Assembly (NCBI GenBank): GCA_963849005.1 | Contig: CAWKGC010000019.1 | Span: forward strand, 1 to 64,000 | Reading direction: 5' to 3' | Source: CAWKGC01 sp963849005 | Lineage (GTDB): Bacteria > Pseudomonadota > Gammaproteobacteria > Burkholderiales > Usitatibacteraceae | Length of the DNA: 64,000 nt | Shown: one piece after another, positions 8,770 to 20,908 of the stretch | How positions within the stretch are numbered: position 1 is the stretch's first letter | How the letters are laid out: each line of letters starts with the position of its first letter | Notes under the pieces: model-generated | Told to the model about the DNA's origin: nothing | Seen by the model: the letters and a program-made list of their open reading frames with translations, nothing else | The model's database searches: none | Program-made: the position numbers and the translations under genes

Positions 8770-9387
8770 ATGACGCTCGTTGCCTTCGCCCTCGCGGCCT
8801 ACCTCATCGGATCGCTGCCCTTCGCGGTGATCGTGAGCAAGCTCATGGGCTTGCCGGACCCGCGCAGCTACGGTTCCGGCAATCCCGGCACCACCAACGT
8901 GCTGCGCTCGGGCAGCAAGATCGCGGCCCTCCTTACGCTCATCGGCGACGGCGCGAAGGGCTGGTTCGCGGTGTGGGTTGCGATGCGCCTCGGCGCGGAT
9001 GCCGCGACGCTCGCAGTGGTGGCGTTCGCGGTCTTCATCGGCCACGTCTTTCCGATCTGGCTCGCGTTCAAGGGTGGCAAGGGCGTGGCCACGGCGGCCG
9101 GCGTGCTGCTGGCGCTCGACTGGCGGGTCGGCGTGGCGACGCTCGTCGTCTGGCTCACCATCGTCGTCGTGAGCCGCTACTCGTCGCTGGGCGCGATCAC
9201 GGCGTCGCTGTTCGCGCCCTTCGCGGCATGGCACTACGGCATTTCCGGGGCCGTGCTCTACGCCTCGATAGCGATGCTCGCCGTGCTGCTGTGGCGGCAC
9301 CAGCCCAACATCGTAAAGCTCCTCAGGGGCGAGGAGAGCCGGATCGGCGAGAAGAAGAAGGAAGGGGCGGGCGCGGCGGAAACCTGA
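8770..9387 (+). CDS. plsY: Glycerol-3-phosphate acyltransferase PlsY
   Basis: A 205-residue inner-membrane enzyme that transfers acyl groups from acyl-phosphate to glycerol 3-phosphate, the first step of phospholipid synthesis. Five or six hydrophobic segments are present. The three family motifs are clear: YGSGNPGTTNVLRS near residue 36, GHVFPIWLAFKGGKGVATAAG near 97 (acyl-phosphate loop), and YSSLGAITASL near 140. The C-terminus ends in a charged tail. The divergent folB/plsY pairing is common in proteobacteria. The last 65 bases overlap the convergent DUF2784 gene. Confidence 0.93.
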   Translation: MTLVAFALAAYLIGSLPFAVIVSKLMGLPDPRSYGSGNPGTTNVLRSGSKIAALLTLIGDGAKGWFAVWVAMRLGADAATLAVVAFAVFIGHVFPIWLAFKGGKGVATAAGVLLALDWRVGVATLVVWLTIVVVSRYSSLGAITASLFAPFAAWHYGISGAVLYASIAMLAVLLWRHQPNIVKLLRGEESRIGEKKKEGAGAAET

Positions 9388-9722
9388 GCCACGTCCACGC
9401 CACCAGCGCGCCGAACGCGCAGTAGAGCGCCGTGAACATCCAGCCGGGCAGGTTCCAGTAGAGCACGGCAGCGCAACAGCCGCGCGATGAACCCGGTGTC
9501 TTGCTGCACGCCGCGCAACGCGTCTTCCCAGGCGGTCAGCGGGCAGGGGAAGCCCAGCAGCGATTCCGCCACCACCACAGCGATCGCGGCGAGGTGCAGC
9601 GCGCGGAAGGTGCGCGAGAAGGCCCATGCGCTTCCGCGCGAGGCGCCCACCCAGATCGCGACGAGCCCGCCGACCACGAAGGCGACGAAGGCGAGGTGGA
9701 TCGCGAGGATCAGGTCGGCCAC
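9323..9722 (-). pseudogene. DUF2784 family membrane protein, frameshifted
   Basis: Two frames make a membrane protein of about 132 residues. The first part, from GTG 9722, reads VADLILAIHLAFVAFVVGG, a central AESLLGFPCPLTAWEDALR and DTGFIARLL; these are the marks of DUF2784 (conserved CPLT-x-x-E). The frame then shifts near 9470-9480 and the remainder, AVLYWNLPGWMFTALY and a final membrane segment, continues in a second frame to TGA at 9323. One extra base explains the break. Function is unknown. It lies 29 bases after the S9 peptidase stop and runs into the end of plsY. Confidence 0.6.
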
Positions 9723-9751
9723 GGGCTTCGGTTTTCCATCGCGCCCGGTGC

Positions 9752-11746
9752 TCAGCCCGAAAACGCGAGCCTCAGGAACTCGACCTGCGCATGGAACGCG
9801 AAGTCGGCATTGGCTTTCTTCGCGAAGCCGTGGCCCTCGTCGAGCGCGAGCAGGTACCACACCGTCGCGCCGTTCCTGCGCGCGGCGGCGACCATCCGCT
9901 CGGCCTCGGTCCACGGCACGCGCGGGTCGTTGCGGCCCTGCATCACGAACAGCGGCTTGGTGATCCTGCCCGCCTTGTTCAGGGGCGAGATCTTCTCGAA
10001 GTGCTCGCGCATCGCCGGATTGCGCTCGTCGCCGTACTCGGCGCGGCGGTTGTCGCGCCGATAGCTCTCGGTGCTCTTCAGGAACGAACTGAAGCTGGAG
10101 ATGCCGACCGTGCTGATGGCGCCTGCGATGCGCTCCGGGAACATGGTTGCCACCGCGAGGCTCATGTAGCCGCCATAACTGCCCCCGGTCACCACCACGC
10201 GCCTGGCGTCGAGGTCGGGCTGCCGCGCGATCCAGTCGAGGAGCGCGCCGATGTCCTTCACCGAGTCCTCGCGCTTCAGGCCGTTGTCGAGCGCGAGGAA
10301 GCGCTTGCCGTAGCCCGAGGAGCCGCGCACGTTCGGGAAGATCATCACCGCGCCCAATTCGTTGACGAGGTAATTGTTGCGGCCGAGGAAGCCGGGACGC
10401 GCCTGCGAGGCGGGGCCGCCGTGGATGTTCACGATCACCGGGCGCCGACCGGTGAAGCTCTTCGGCGGGCGGTAGGCAAGCCCGGAGATCTCCCTGCCGT
10501 CGAAGGATTTCCAGGTCACCAGTTCCGGCTCGGCGAACTTCGCCGCGTCGATCCCGTTTTCCGCGGGGCGCGTCCACCTTTCGAGCCTGCCGTTCTCGAC
10601 GTTGAGCGAATAGACCTCGCCGGGCGAGCGCGAGGAGGCGTGCGAGAAGGCGAGTTCGGGCCGGGTCGCGTGCCACTTGAGCCCGCTCATCACGCCCTTG
10701 GCGAGATAGTTGATCGCCAGCATCGGCGCTTCGCGCGAAGCGGCCGCATCCCACAGGTGCAGCACGTCGACGCCGTTCTCATTGGTGGTGAAGGCGATCG
10801 GCAGGCGGCCGTTCTCCGGCACGGCGATGCGCCCGACGTCCCACTTGCTCGCTTCGGCAAAGCGGTGGCGCTTTCCGCTGGCCAGCTCGATGCGCGTGAG
10901 CTGCTTGAACTCGCTGTCGCGGTTGGACGCGGCCCACACGACGCGCGAATCGAAGTTGAACGCGGCCTCGTCCCAGGCGCCGGCCTCGTTGCCGTTGCCG
11001 TTGCCGTCCGGCGAGAGGCGCTTCTTCTCGCCGCTTTCGACGTCGACCAGCCACATCACCGATTGCTCGGAGGAAAGATATTCGGTGCCGAGGACCTTGC
11101 TCCCATCGGCGGACAGCGCGAGCGTAACGGCGTGGCCGCCCTCGAAGGTCGCGACCACGCGGTCCTTCTCGGGCTCCAGCGGGGAGGCGACATGGATCTC
11201 TGTAGTCGCCTGTCCCGGCTGGTGGCGATCGATGCCCATCGCCGTGTAGGCAATCAACCGGCCGTCGGCGGACCACGCAAGCGACCCGGCGCGCTTCTTC
11301 TCGTCGGAAAGCGGCGTGACCTTGTTCTTCTCCAGCCGCTTCGCGGCGTCGCTCTCGAGGTCGAGGCGGAACAGCTGGAAGGCCTCGTCGCCGCCGTTGT
11401 CCCGCGCGAACACGAGATAGCGGCCGAGGACCGGCTCGTAGGCGGCCGCGCGCACCGGCTCCCTGAAATCGGTCACCTGCTCGGGCTTCGCGCCCGGGGC
11501 AGTCACGCGATGGATCTGCATGGTGTTGCCGGCGCGCATCGAGACCAGCATCTCGCGGCGCAGCGGATGCCAGGCGACGAAGGTCCTGGCGGAAAAATCG
11601 GTGTAGCCGCGCGCCTTCTCCGCGACCAGCGAATCGATCTGCGGGATGCCGTCGAGGATGAGGCTGGCCGGGGGCTTGAGCGCCTCGGCGTGGGCTGCGA
11701 GCGCCAGCGAGGCGAGCAGCGCCAGCAGCGTTCGGCGTGGCTTCAT
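9752..11746 (-). CDS. S9 family prolyl-oligopeptidase-type serine peptidase, exported
   Basis: A 664-residue peptidase with a cleavable signal peptide (MKPRRTLLALLASLALAAHA). The first two thirds form WD40-like beta-propeller blades, for example GSLAWSADGRLIAYTAMG and VTLALSADGSKVLGTEYL. The C-terminal alpha/beta-hydrolase holds the triad: nucleophile in TGGSYGGYMSL, aspartate in MQGRNDPRVPWTEAE, histidine in LDEGHGFAKKAN, and the oxyanion-side motif VNIHGGPASQ. These enzymes cut short peptides, here probably in the periplasm. The start ATG 11746 is chosen for the signal peptide; a longer open frame upstream overlaps the rhodanese gene. Confidence 0.88.
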   Translation of the reverse strand: MKPRRTLLALLASLALAAHAEALKPPASLILDGIPQIDSLVAEKARGYTDFSARTFVAWHPLRREMLVSMRAGNTMQIHRVTAPGAKPEQVTDFREPVRAAAYEPVLGRYLVFARDNGGDEAFQLFRLDLESDAAKRLEKNKVTPLSDEKKRAGSLAWSADGRLIAYTAMGIDRHQPGQATTEIHVASPLEPEKDRVVATFEGGHAVTLALSADGSKVLGTEYLSSEQSVMWLVDVESGEKKRLSPDGNGNGNEAGAWDEAAFNFDSRVVWAASNRDSEFKQLTRIELASGKRHRFAEASKWDVGRIAVPENGRLPIAFTTNENGVDVLHLWDAAASREAPMLAINYLAKGVMSGLKWHATRPELAFSHASSRSPGEVYSLNVENGRLERWTRPAENGIDAAKFAEPELVTWKSFDGREISGLAYRPPKSFTGRRPVIVNIHGGPASQARPGFLGRNNYLVNELGAVMIFPNVRGSSGYGKRFLALDNGLKREDSVKDIGALLDWIARQPDLDARRVVVTGGSYGGYMSLAVATMFPERIAGAISTVGISSFSSFLKSTESYRRDNRRAEYGDERNPAMREHFEKISPLNKAGRITKPLFVMQGRNDPRVPWTEAERMVAAARRNGATVWYLLALDEGHGFAKKANADFAFHAQVEFLRLAFSG

Positions 11747-11759
11747 CGGCGAAATGCGC

Positions 11760-12611
11760 TCAGGCGGCGGGGCCGGTCGCGACCGCTCGCGCGGGGTCCG
11801 CGCACCACTCGCTCCACGAGCCCGGATAAAGCCGCGAGCCGCCGAGCCCCGCGAGTTCCATCGCGAACAGGTTGTGGCACGCGGTGACGCCCGAGCCGCA
11901 GGTGTGGATCGCGCTCGCGGGATCCCGACCCGCCAGCAGCTTCCCGAATTCCTCGCGCAGCGCGGCACCCGGCTTGAAGTTGCCGTCGGGGGCGAGGTTC
12001 AGTTGCCAGAAGCGGTTCACCGCGCCGGGAATGTGGCCGGCGACCGGATCGAGCGGCTCGGCGCGGCCCTCGAAACTTTCTGCCGCGCGCGCATCGATGA
12101 GCGCGATGCGCGCATCGCGGCCGAACGCGGACACGTAGTGCGCGTCGACGCTCGCGCCCAGCCTCGGTTGCGGCACGAACTTCCCCGGCCTGTGCGCCGG
12201 CGCCTCCGAGGTGATCGCGAAGCCCTCGCGCTGCCAGCGCGAATAGCCGCCGTCGAGCAGCGCCACCTTGCCATGCCCGAACCAGTTGAGGAGCCACCAC
12301 AGGCGGCTCGCATACATGCCGCCGGTGTCGTCGTAGGCGACCACCTGGACGCCGCGTCCGACGCCGCGCGTATTCATGATTTCCGCGAAGGCGCCGGTCG
12401 CGGGCAGCGGATGGCGGCCGTTGGCGCCGGTCTTCTCGCCGGAAAGGTCGGCATCGACGTGCAGGAAATACGCGCCCGGGATATGCGACACGGCATAGGC
12501 GCGCCGGCCCTTTTCCGGGTCGGCGAGGTCGTGGCGTGTGTCGAAGACGACCCAGCCCGGGTCGTCGAGATGCGCGGCAAGTTCTTCCGGCGTGATGAGC
12601 AGGGGGTTCAT
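11760..12611 (-). CDS. Thiosulfate / 3-mercaptopyruvate sulfurtransferase (two rhodanese domains)
   Basis: A 283-residue sulfurtransferase with an inactive N-terminal rhodanese domain (about 5-135; DDTGGMYASRLWWLLNWFGH) and an active C-terminal one (about 160-280). The catalytic loop HTCGSGVTACHN has the Cys-Gly-Ser-Gly-Val-Thr form, which usually favours 3-mercaptopyruvate over thiosulfate. No signal peptide is visible, so it should be cytoplasmic. Its start is one base beyond the stop of the EamA gene upstream, so the two are likely co-transcribed, with the S9 peptidase 13 bases downstream. Confidence 0.88.
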   Translation of the reverse strand: MNPLLITPEELAAHLDDPGWVVFDTRHDLADPEKGRRAYAVSHIPGAYFLHVDADLSGEKTGANGRHPLPATGAFAEIMNTRGVGRGVQVVAYDDTGGMYASRLWWLLNWFGHGKVALLDGGYSRWQREGFAITSEAPAHRPGKFVPQPRLGASVDAHYVSAFGRDARIALIDARAAESFEGRAEPLDPVAGHIPGAVNRFWQLNLAPDGNFKPGAALREEFGKLLAGRDPASAIHTCGSGVTACHNLFAMELAGLGGSRLYPGSWSEWCADPARAVATGPAA

Positions 12612-12612
12612 G

Positions 12613-13485
12613 TCAATCTCCTTCGAATCCGGCTTCGCGCACGAGTTCCTTCTTTTCGAAACGCATCGCGATGAGCCCGCTTGCGACGATGACCGCCATC
12701 CCCGCCCAGGCGAGCGGCGAGATCGGTTCGTCGAAGAGGGCGAGGCTGGCAATCGCGGCGAACACGATGGTCGAGTAGGCGAATGCCCCGACCACCAGCG
12801 TGTTGCCGAGCTGGTAGGCACGCGTCATCGCGAGCTGCGCCACGGCGCCCGCGACCCCGATGCCGGCGAGCAGCAGCGCGTCCGCCATGCCGACCGGGTT
12901 GAAGCGCGCGAAGGCGATCGTCCACGCGGCGCAGATCAGGGTGCCCATGAGCGAGAACCAGAACACCGTGCGCCACGCCGGCTCGCCCAGCCGGCCGAGC
13001 GTGCGGACGTTCAGGTAGGCGAGCGCGGCGAAGAAACCCGACGCAAGCCCGAGCAGCGCGGCATGCAGCTTGCCCTCCGCGAGGGTCGGCTGCAGCAGCA
13101 TCGCCACGCCGAGGAAGCCGACCGCGATCGCGAACACCAGCCACGGCGAGAACTTTTCCCGCAGCACGATCGTGGTGAGTGCCGCGAGGAAGAGCGGCGA
13201 GGTGTAGTTCAGCGTGATCGCGGTGGCGAGCGAAATCTGCGTCATGGCGTAGAAGTAGGCGAGCAGCGAGGCCACGCCGAGGATGCTGCGCACGAGGTGC
13301 GTGCGCAAGTGGGCGGAGCCCACGGCCTCGCGCTTCCATGCGACGAAGCCGAACACCGCGACCAGCCCGATCGCGGAGCGGTAGAACGCCAGCTCCGCGG
13401 CGTTGAAGTGCGCGGAGGCGATCTTCACCATCATGCCTGCCGCCGCGAACAGCGCGCCGGCGACCAGCATCCAGGACGAAGTCAT
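12613..13485 (-). CDS. EamA/DMT superfamily transporter
   Basis: A 290-residue membrane protein with ten hydrophobic segments in two EamA halves (about 5-135 and 150-275). Typical positions are AELAFYRSAIGLV near residue 30, SLATAITLNYTSPLFLAAL near 88 and the second-half counterpart AYQLGNTLVVGAFAYSTIVFAAI. The family exports metabolites such as amino acids or purines; no substrate can be assigned. It is the first gene of a tight minus-strand set (EamA, rhodanese, S9 peptidase, DUF2784), preceded by a terminator that separates it from the EAL gene. Confidence 0.85.
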   Translation of the reverse strand: MTSSWMLVAGALFAAAGMMVKIASAHFNAAELAFYRSAIGLVAVFGFVAWKREAVGSAHLRTHLVRSILGVASLLAYFYAMTQISLATAITLNYTSPLFLAALTTIVLREKFSPWLVFAIAVGFLGVAMLLQPTLAEGKLHAALLGLASGFFAALAYLNVRTLGRLGEPAWRTVFWFSLMGTLICAAWTIAFARFNPVGMADALLLAGIGVAGAVAQLAMTRAYQLGNTLVVGAFAYSTIVFAAIASLALFDEPISPLAWAGMAVIVASGLIAMRFEKKELVREAGFEGD

Positions 13486-13500
13486 CGAAAGGCGATCCCC

Positions 13501-13536
13501 GAAAAGGCGCGGGGCGGAAAACGCTCCCGCCCCGCG
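13501..13536 (-). terminator. Intrinsic terminator after the EAL gene
   Basis: On the minus strand a perfect 10-bp GC stem (13508-13517 paired with 13527-13536) with a nine-base loop is followed shortly by four T. It lies between the EAL gene stop (13542) and the EamA start (13485), so it should end EAL transcription. Confidence 0.7.
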
Positions 13537-13541
13537 ACAAA

Positions 13542-14507
13542 TTATACGCCGTGGCGGTCGGCACCCGGCCCGGGAGCTCGCGGGTTGCGCCTGCCCGAGA
13601 GGTCCAGGCCGCGCGCGGAGCGGACCAGGCGCGCGACCAGGCTGCCGGCGATGTTTGCAACGTAGCGGGGCTCGTCTCCCGGGCGCACCGCCTCGTGCTG
13701 CTTCAGTCGCTGCAGCTCGGCGAGGATGCGCTCCGACAGCGGGTCGGGCTCGAGCGTTGCGCGCGGCATGGAAAGATAGTTGCCCTGCAGGAAGTCGGCA
13801 CGGGCGTCCAGCGCGATCAGCGCCTCGCTGCAATCCTCCACGCCCTCGATCACGACCTTGGAGCCGCACTCGTGGATCAGCTCCACCACGCTGGGCAGGA
13901 GGCTGCGCGCCTTGTAGTCCCCCACGGCGTCGGCGAGCACCGAGCGGTCGAGCTTCACGAGGTCTGGCCGCAGCTTGATGATGCGGTCGAAATTGGAACG
14001 GCCGACGCCGAAGTCGTCCATCGCGATGCCGAGCGCCATGTCGCGGTAGGCGGCGATGCCCTCCGTCAGCGCGTCCTCGCACTCCACGCCGTCCTCGAGG
14101 ATCTCGGCGCACACCTGTCCCGGGGCGAGCCCGTAATGCTCGATCAGGGCGCGCAGCGCCGGCGCATGCACCACGTCCTCGACGGCGGCGGCCGGATGCA
14201 CGTTGAGGAAGAGCCTCAGGCCGCCGGGACCGGCGGCGGCGAAGTTGCGCAGGTGCAGCGCGCGGCAGACCCAGTCGAGGAACACCACCTCGTCGTCCCG
14301 GGCCGAGTCGAAAAGCTGCACCGGGCGCACGACGTTGCCGTCGGCATCCGACGCCCTCACCAGCGCTTCATATCCGATGGGCCGGCATTCGGCGGCGCAA
14401 TAGACCGGCTGGAACGCGCTGGTGAGCGTGAGGCCGTTGAATTCCGTGGACCCGGCGCCGCTCATGCGCGCCGCCTGCTCGATCATCCTGCCGATGGGAC
14501 CCGTCAT
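13542..14507 (-). CDS. EAL domain cyclic-di-GMP phosphodiesterase
   Basis: A 321-residue protein with one EAL domain (about residues 25-260) and no recognisable sensor or GGDEF domain. Key residues look intact: EALVR at 47-51, the Asn of NVHP, Glu of EILED, the metal pair in MDDFGVGRSNF, Lys of VKLDRS, Glu of VIEGVED, and Gln of LQGN. It is therefore probably an active cytoplasmic c-di-GMP hydrolase, perhaps with CSS-free YuxH-like architecture. The C-terminal 60 residues are low in conservation. It lies 148 bases downstream of the hybrid histidine kinase on the same strand, so shared control is possible but not shown. Confidence 0.85.
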   Translation of the reverse strand: MTGPIGRMIEQAARMSGAGSTEFNGLTLTSAFQPVYCAAECRPIGYEALVRASDADGNVVRPVQLFDSARDDEVVFLDWVCRALHLRNFAAAGPGGLRLFLNVHPAAAVEDVVHAPALRALIEHYGLAPGQVCAEILEDGVECEDALTEGIAAYRDMALGIAMDDFGVGRSNFDRIIKLRPDLVKLDRSVLADAVGDYKARSLLPSVVELIHECGSKVVIEGVEDCSEALIALDARADFLQGNYLSMPRATLEPDPLSERILAELQRLKQHEAVRPGDEPRYVANIAGSLVARLVRSARGLDLSGRRNPRAPGPGADRHGV

Positions 14508-14655
14508 CTGCCGCTCGCTTTCATGTCGTGCCGCGGCTCGTGGCCGCTCGCGTTGGGCCCCACTTTGGGCGGGCGGGGTTACCCCACGGTTACCGCGGCC
14601 GGCGCGAATGTTTCAGCTGCAACGCGATCCGCGGGAGGGCCGGGCGGGGCAGGAC

Positions 14656-17137
<2,482 letters not shown>

Positions 17138-17214
17138 CAGGCAGATTCTACGTCGGGAGGCGAATGCCGCTAAAATGGAGGCTGACGGGACACTTTGGAA
17201 GGGCGGGACCGGGC

Positions 17215-17925
<711 letters not shown>

Positions 17926-17942
17926 GGGACCCGAAGCCCCCC

Positions 17943-19955
17943 ATGCCCGTCGTTCCAAGCCTGCTGCCGATCGACGGCGCCATGGCGATCTGCGCGGCGT
18001 GGCTGGCGATCGGGGCAGCCGGCCTCGCCGCACCCCGCAAGCTGGGCCTCGTCGCCCGCGTCCTGTTCCCGGCCTCGGCGGCCTTGAGCCTGGCGCTCGC
18101 CGCCATCGCGCTCACCGCGATTCCCGGGCAGGCCGAAACCGCGGTGCTCGCGATCGGGCTCCCGGGGCTGCCGTTCCATCTCCGGCTCGACGCGCTTTCG
18201 GCTTTCTTCCTCCTCCTCGTGGGGCTGGCCAGCGCCGGCATCACGATCTTCGCCGCGGGCTACTTTCGCGAGGGCGAGGGCACCGCGCCCGGGCTGATGT
18301 GCCTGCAGTACCACGTGTTCCTCGCGAGCATGGCGCTGGTGATCCTCGCCGACGACGCCTACATGTTCATGGTGATGTGGGAAACGATGGCGCTCTCCTC
18401 GTTCTTCCTCGTCACCACCAACCACCGCATCGCCGAGATCCGCCGCGCGGGCTACCTCTACCTGCTGATCGCGCACATCGGCGCGATCGCGATCCTGCTC
18501 TGCTTCGGCGTGCTCCAGGCCAACACCGGCGATTACACCTTCGCCAACATGCGCGCACAGTCGCTTTCGCCCTTCTGGTCGTCGTGCGCGTTCCTGCTGG
18601 CGCTGTTCGGCTTCGGCGCCAAGGCCGGCATCCTGCCGCTGCACGTCTGGCTGCCCGAGGCGCATCCCGCCGCGCCTTCGCCGGTGTCGGCGCTGATGAG
18701 CGGCGTCATGCTGAAGACCGCGATCTACGGGATGCTGCGCGTGTCGCTCGACATCCTTCCCGCGCCGCTGTGGTGGTGGGGCATGGTGGCGTTGTCGGTG
18801 GGGTTCGCCACGGCGCTTTTCGGCGTGGTGTTCGCCGCGGTCCAAGTCGACATGAAGCGCCTGCTGGCGTATTCGTCGATCGAGAACATCGGGCTCATCG
18901 TCCTCTCGCTCGGCCTGACCCTGGTCTTCTCCGCGTTCGGCCTGAAGGCGCTCGCCGCGCTCGCGCTCACCGCGCTCCTCTACCACTGCCTGAACCACGC
19001 CATCTTCAAGAGCCTGCTGTTCCTCGGCACGGGCTCCGTGCTGCATGCCACGCACGAGAGGAGCCTGGGCAAGCTGGGCGGGCTGATGCGCTTCATGCCC
19101 TGGGTGGCGTGGACCGCGCTCATCGGCGCGGTCGCAAGCGCGGGGCTTCCCCCGCTCAACGGCTTCGTGTCCGAATGGCTGCTGCTGCAGAGCTTCCTGT
19201 TCACGGTGCTGCTGCCCAACCCCTACCTGAGCATGCTGGTGCCGATCTTCGCCGCCGGCGTCGCGCTGGTGGCCGCGCTCGGCGGCTACGTGATGGTGAA
19301 GTTCTTCGGCGTGATCTTCCTCGGCCAGCCCCGCGAGGAGCACGCCGAGAAGCCGAAGGATGCGGGCGGGTTCGAGCGCCTCGGCCTCATCTGGCTCGCG
19401 GCGGGCTGCATCCTGTTCGGGCTGTTCCCCGTGGCGACGATCGAGATCATCGACCCGATCCCCTACGCGCTGGTCGGGCAGGGGCTCGCGCAGAGCGGCC
19501 ACATCGGCAACTGGCTGCTGCTCGCCCCGGTGAATGCGGAACGCGCCGCGTACAGCCCGCTGGTGTTCCTGCTCATGACCACGCTGTTCGTCGGGCTGGC
19601 GTTCGTCCTGGTGCGCCGCTTCTACCACGGGCGGCTGCGCCGGGCGGCGCCCTGGGACTGCGGATTCCCGTTGCAAACCGCGCGCATGCAGGACACGGCG
19701 GAGGGCTTCGGGCAGCCCATTCGCCAGATCTTCGAGCCCTTCTACCGGCAGGCCCGCGAGCTGCCCACGCCGTTCGACCGCGCGCCGCGCTACCGCGTGA
19801 CGATCGAGGATCCCTTCTGGGGCTGGGTCTATCTCACGATCGCGCGCGCCGTCGAGTCCGCTTCGCGCGTCGTCGGGCTGCTGCAGCGCGGCAGGATCTC
19901 GATCTACCTGCTGTACAGCTTCCTCACGCTGATCGCCCTGCTGTTCTTCACCTGA
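17943..19955 (+). CDS. hyfB: Hydrogenase-4 component B-like antiporter subunit (HyfB)
   Basis: A 670-residue inner-membrane protein related to NuoL and Mrp antiporter subunits, with about 16 membrane segments. The proton-path residues are visible: Glu in MVMWETMALSSFF, Lys in LFGFGAKAGILPLHVWLPEA, and Lys in SGVMLKTAIYG, with a broken-helix segment in between. The C-terminal half has DCGFPLQTARMQDTAEGFGQPIRQIFEPF, a HyfB/HycC hallmark. It should act as one of the ion-translocating arms of the complex. It is the first structural gene after the OmpR regulator and is followed four bases later by hyfC. Confidence 0.9.
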   Translation: MPVVPSLLPIDGAMAICAAWLAIGAAGLAAPRKLGLVARVLFPASAALSLALAAIALTAIPGQAETAVLAIGLPGLPFHLRLDALSAFFLLLVGLASAGITIFAAGYFREGEGTAPGLMCLQYHVFLASMALVILADDAYMFMVMWETMALSSFFLVTTNHRIAEIRRAGYLYLLIAHIGAIAILLCFGVLQANTGDYTFANMRAQSLSPFWSSCAFLLALFGFGAKAGILPLHVWLPEAHPAAPSPVSALMSGVMLKTAIYGMLRVSLDILPAPLWWWGMVALSVGFATALFGVVFAAVQVDMKRLLAYSSIENIGLIVLSLGLTLVFSAFGLKALAALALTALLYHCLNHAIFKSLLFLGTGSVLHATHERSLGKLGGLMRFMPWVAWTALIGAVASAGLPPLNGFVSEWLLLQSFLFTVLLPNPYLSMLVPIFAAGVALVAALGGYVMVKFFGVIFLGQPREEHAEKPKDAGGFERLGLIWLAAGCILFGLFPVATIEIIDPIPYALVGQGLAQSGHIGNWLLLAPVNAERAAYSPLVFLLMTTLFVGLAFVLVRRFYHGRLRRAAPWDCGFPLQTARMQDTAEGFGQPIRQIFEPFYRQARELPTPFDRAPRYRVTIEDPFWGWVYLTIARAVESASRVVGLLQRGRISIYLLYSFLTLIALLFFT

Positions 19956-19959
19956 GCCG

Positions 19960-20907
19960 ATGAACCTCGAAGGATTCCTCGCCCAGCTGCTCGTGATCGC
20001 GATGGCGCTCGCGGCGGCCCCCTTGCTGGTGGGCTGGGTGAACCAGTGCCGCGCGTGGCTGCAGAACCGCAGCGCGCCGCCCCTGCTGCAGCCGTTCTAC
20101 GTCCTGAACAAGCTGTTCCTGAAGGACTCGGTGGTGGCGCACCATGCCACGCCCGTTTTCCGCCTCATGCCCTACGTGATCTTCGGCTGCATGCTGCTCG
20201 CCGCCGCGATCATCCCGACGCTGTCGACCAACCTGCCGCTCGCTTCCGCCGCGGATGCGATCGCGCTGGTCGGCCTGTTCGCGCTCGCGCGGCTCTTCAT
20301 CTCGCTCGCCGCGATGGACATCGGCACGGCGTTCGGCTCGCTCGGCGCGCGGCGCGAGATGCTGGTCGGCTTCCTCGCCGAGCCGGCGCTGCTGATGGTG
20401 TTCTTCACCGCGTCGATGATCTCGAGCTCGACCTCGCTTGCGACCATCGTCGGCCACCTCGCCCACAAGGAACTCGCCATCCTGCCCAGCCTCGGGTTTG
20501 CCGGCGTGGCCTTCACGATGGTGTCGCTGGCCGAGAACGCGCGCGTGCCGGTGGACAATCCCGCGACCCACCTCGAGCTCACCATGGTCCACGAGGCGCT
20601 CATCCTCGAGTACTCCGGCCGGCACCTGGCACTGATCGAGTGGGCCTCGGCCCTGAAGCTCTTCGCCTATTCCTGCGCGGGGCTGGCGCTGTTCTTCCCG
20701 TGGGGCATCGCCGAGGCGAACGACCACTGGGCGCTGCTCTTTGCGATGCCCGTGCTCGCGGCCAAGCTCGCAGTCGGCGGCTTCCTGCTCGCGGTGGTCG
20801 AGACCGTGCTGGCCAAGCTGCGCATCTTCCGCGCGCCCGAGTTCCTCGCCACCGCCTTCCTGCTCGGCGTGCTGGCGCTGCTCGTCCACCTGCTGCTGGG
20901 GGCCTGA
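19960..20907 (+). CDS. hyfC: Hydrogenase-4 component C-like (NuoH-type) membrane subunit
   Basis: A 315-residue membrane subunit related to NuoH/HycD, with about eight segments. It anchors the peripheral arm and in complex I forms the quinone site. The conserved acidic loop is present: AENARVPVDNPATHLELTMVHEALILEYSGRH spans about residues 190-225 with several Glu, matching the ETNRAPFD...E...EYSG region of complex I. LQNRSAPPLLQPFYVLNKLF near residue 40 fits the first matrix loop. Tight spacing (four bases after hyfB, one base before hyfE) shows a single operon. Confidence 0.9.
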   Translation: MNLEGFLAQLLVIAMALAAAPLLVGWVNQCRAWLQNRSAPPLLQPFYVLNKLFLKDSVVAHHATPVFRLMPYVIFGCMLLAAAIIPTLSTNLPLASAADAIALVGLFALARLFISLAAMDIGTAFGSLGARREMLVGFLAEPALLMVFFTASMISSSTSLATIVGHLAHKELAILPSLGFAGVAFTMVSLAENARVPVDNPATHLELTMVHEALILEYSGRHLALIEWASALKLFAYSCAGLALFFPWGIAEANDHWALLFAMPVLAAKLAVGGFLLAVVETVLAKLRIFRAPEFLATAFLLGVLALLVHLLLGA

Positions 20908-20908
20908 C

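Noticed and set aside
13538..13550. TATAAT on the minus strand at the end of the EAL gene as a promoter for the EamA operon
   Set aside because: It overlaps the EAL stop, lacks a -35 at the right distance, and a strong terminator lies directly downstream.
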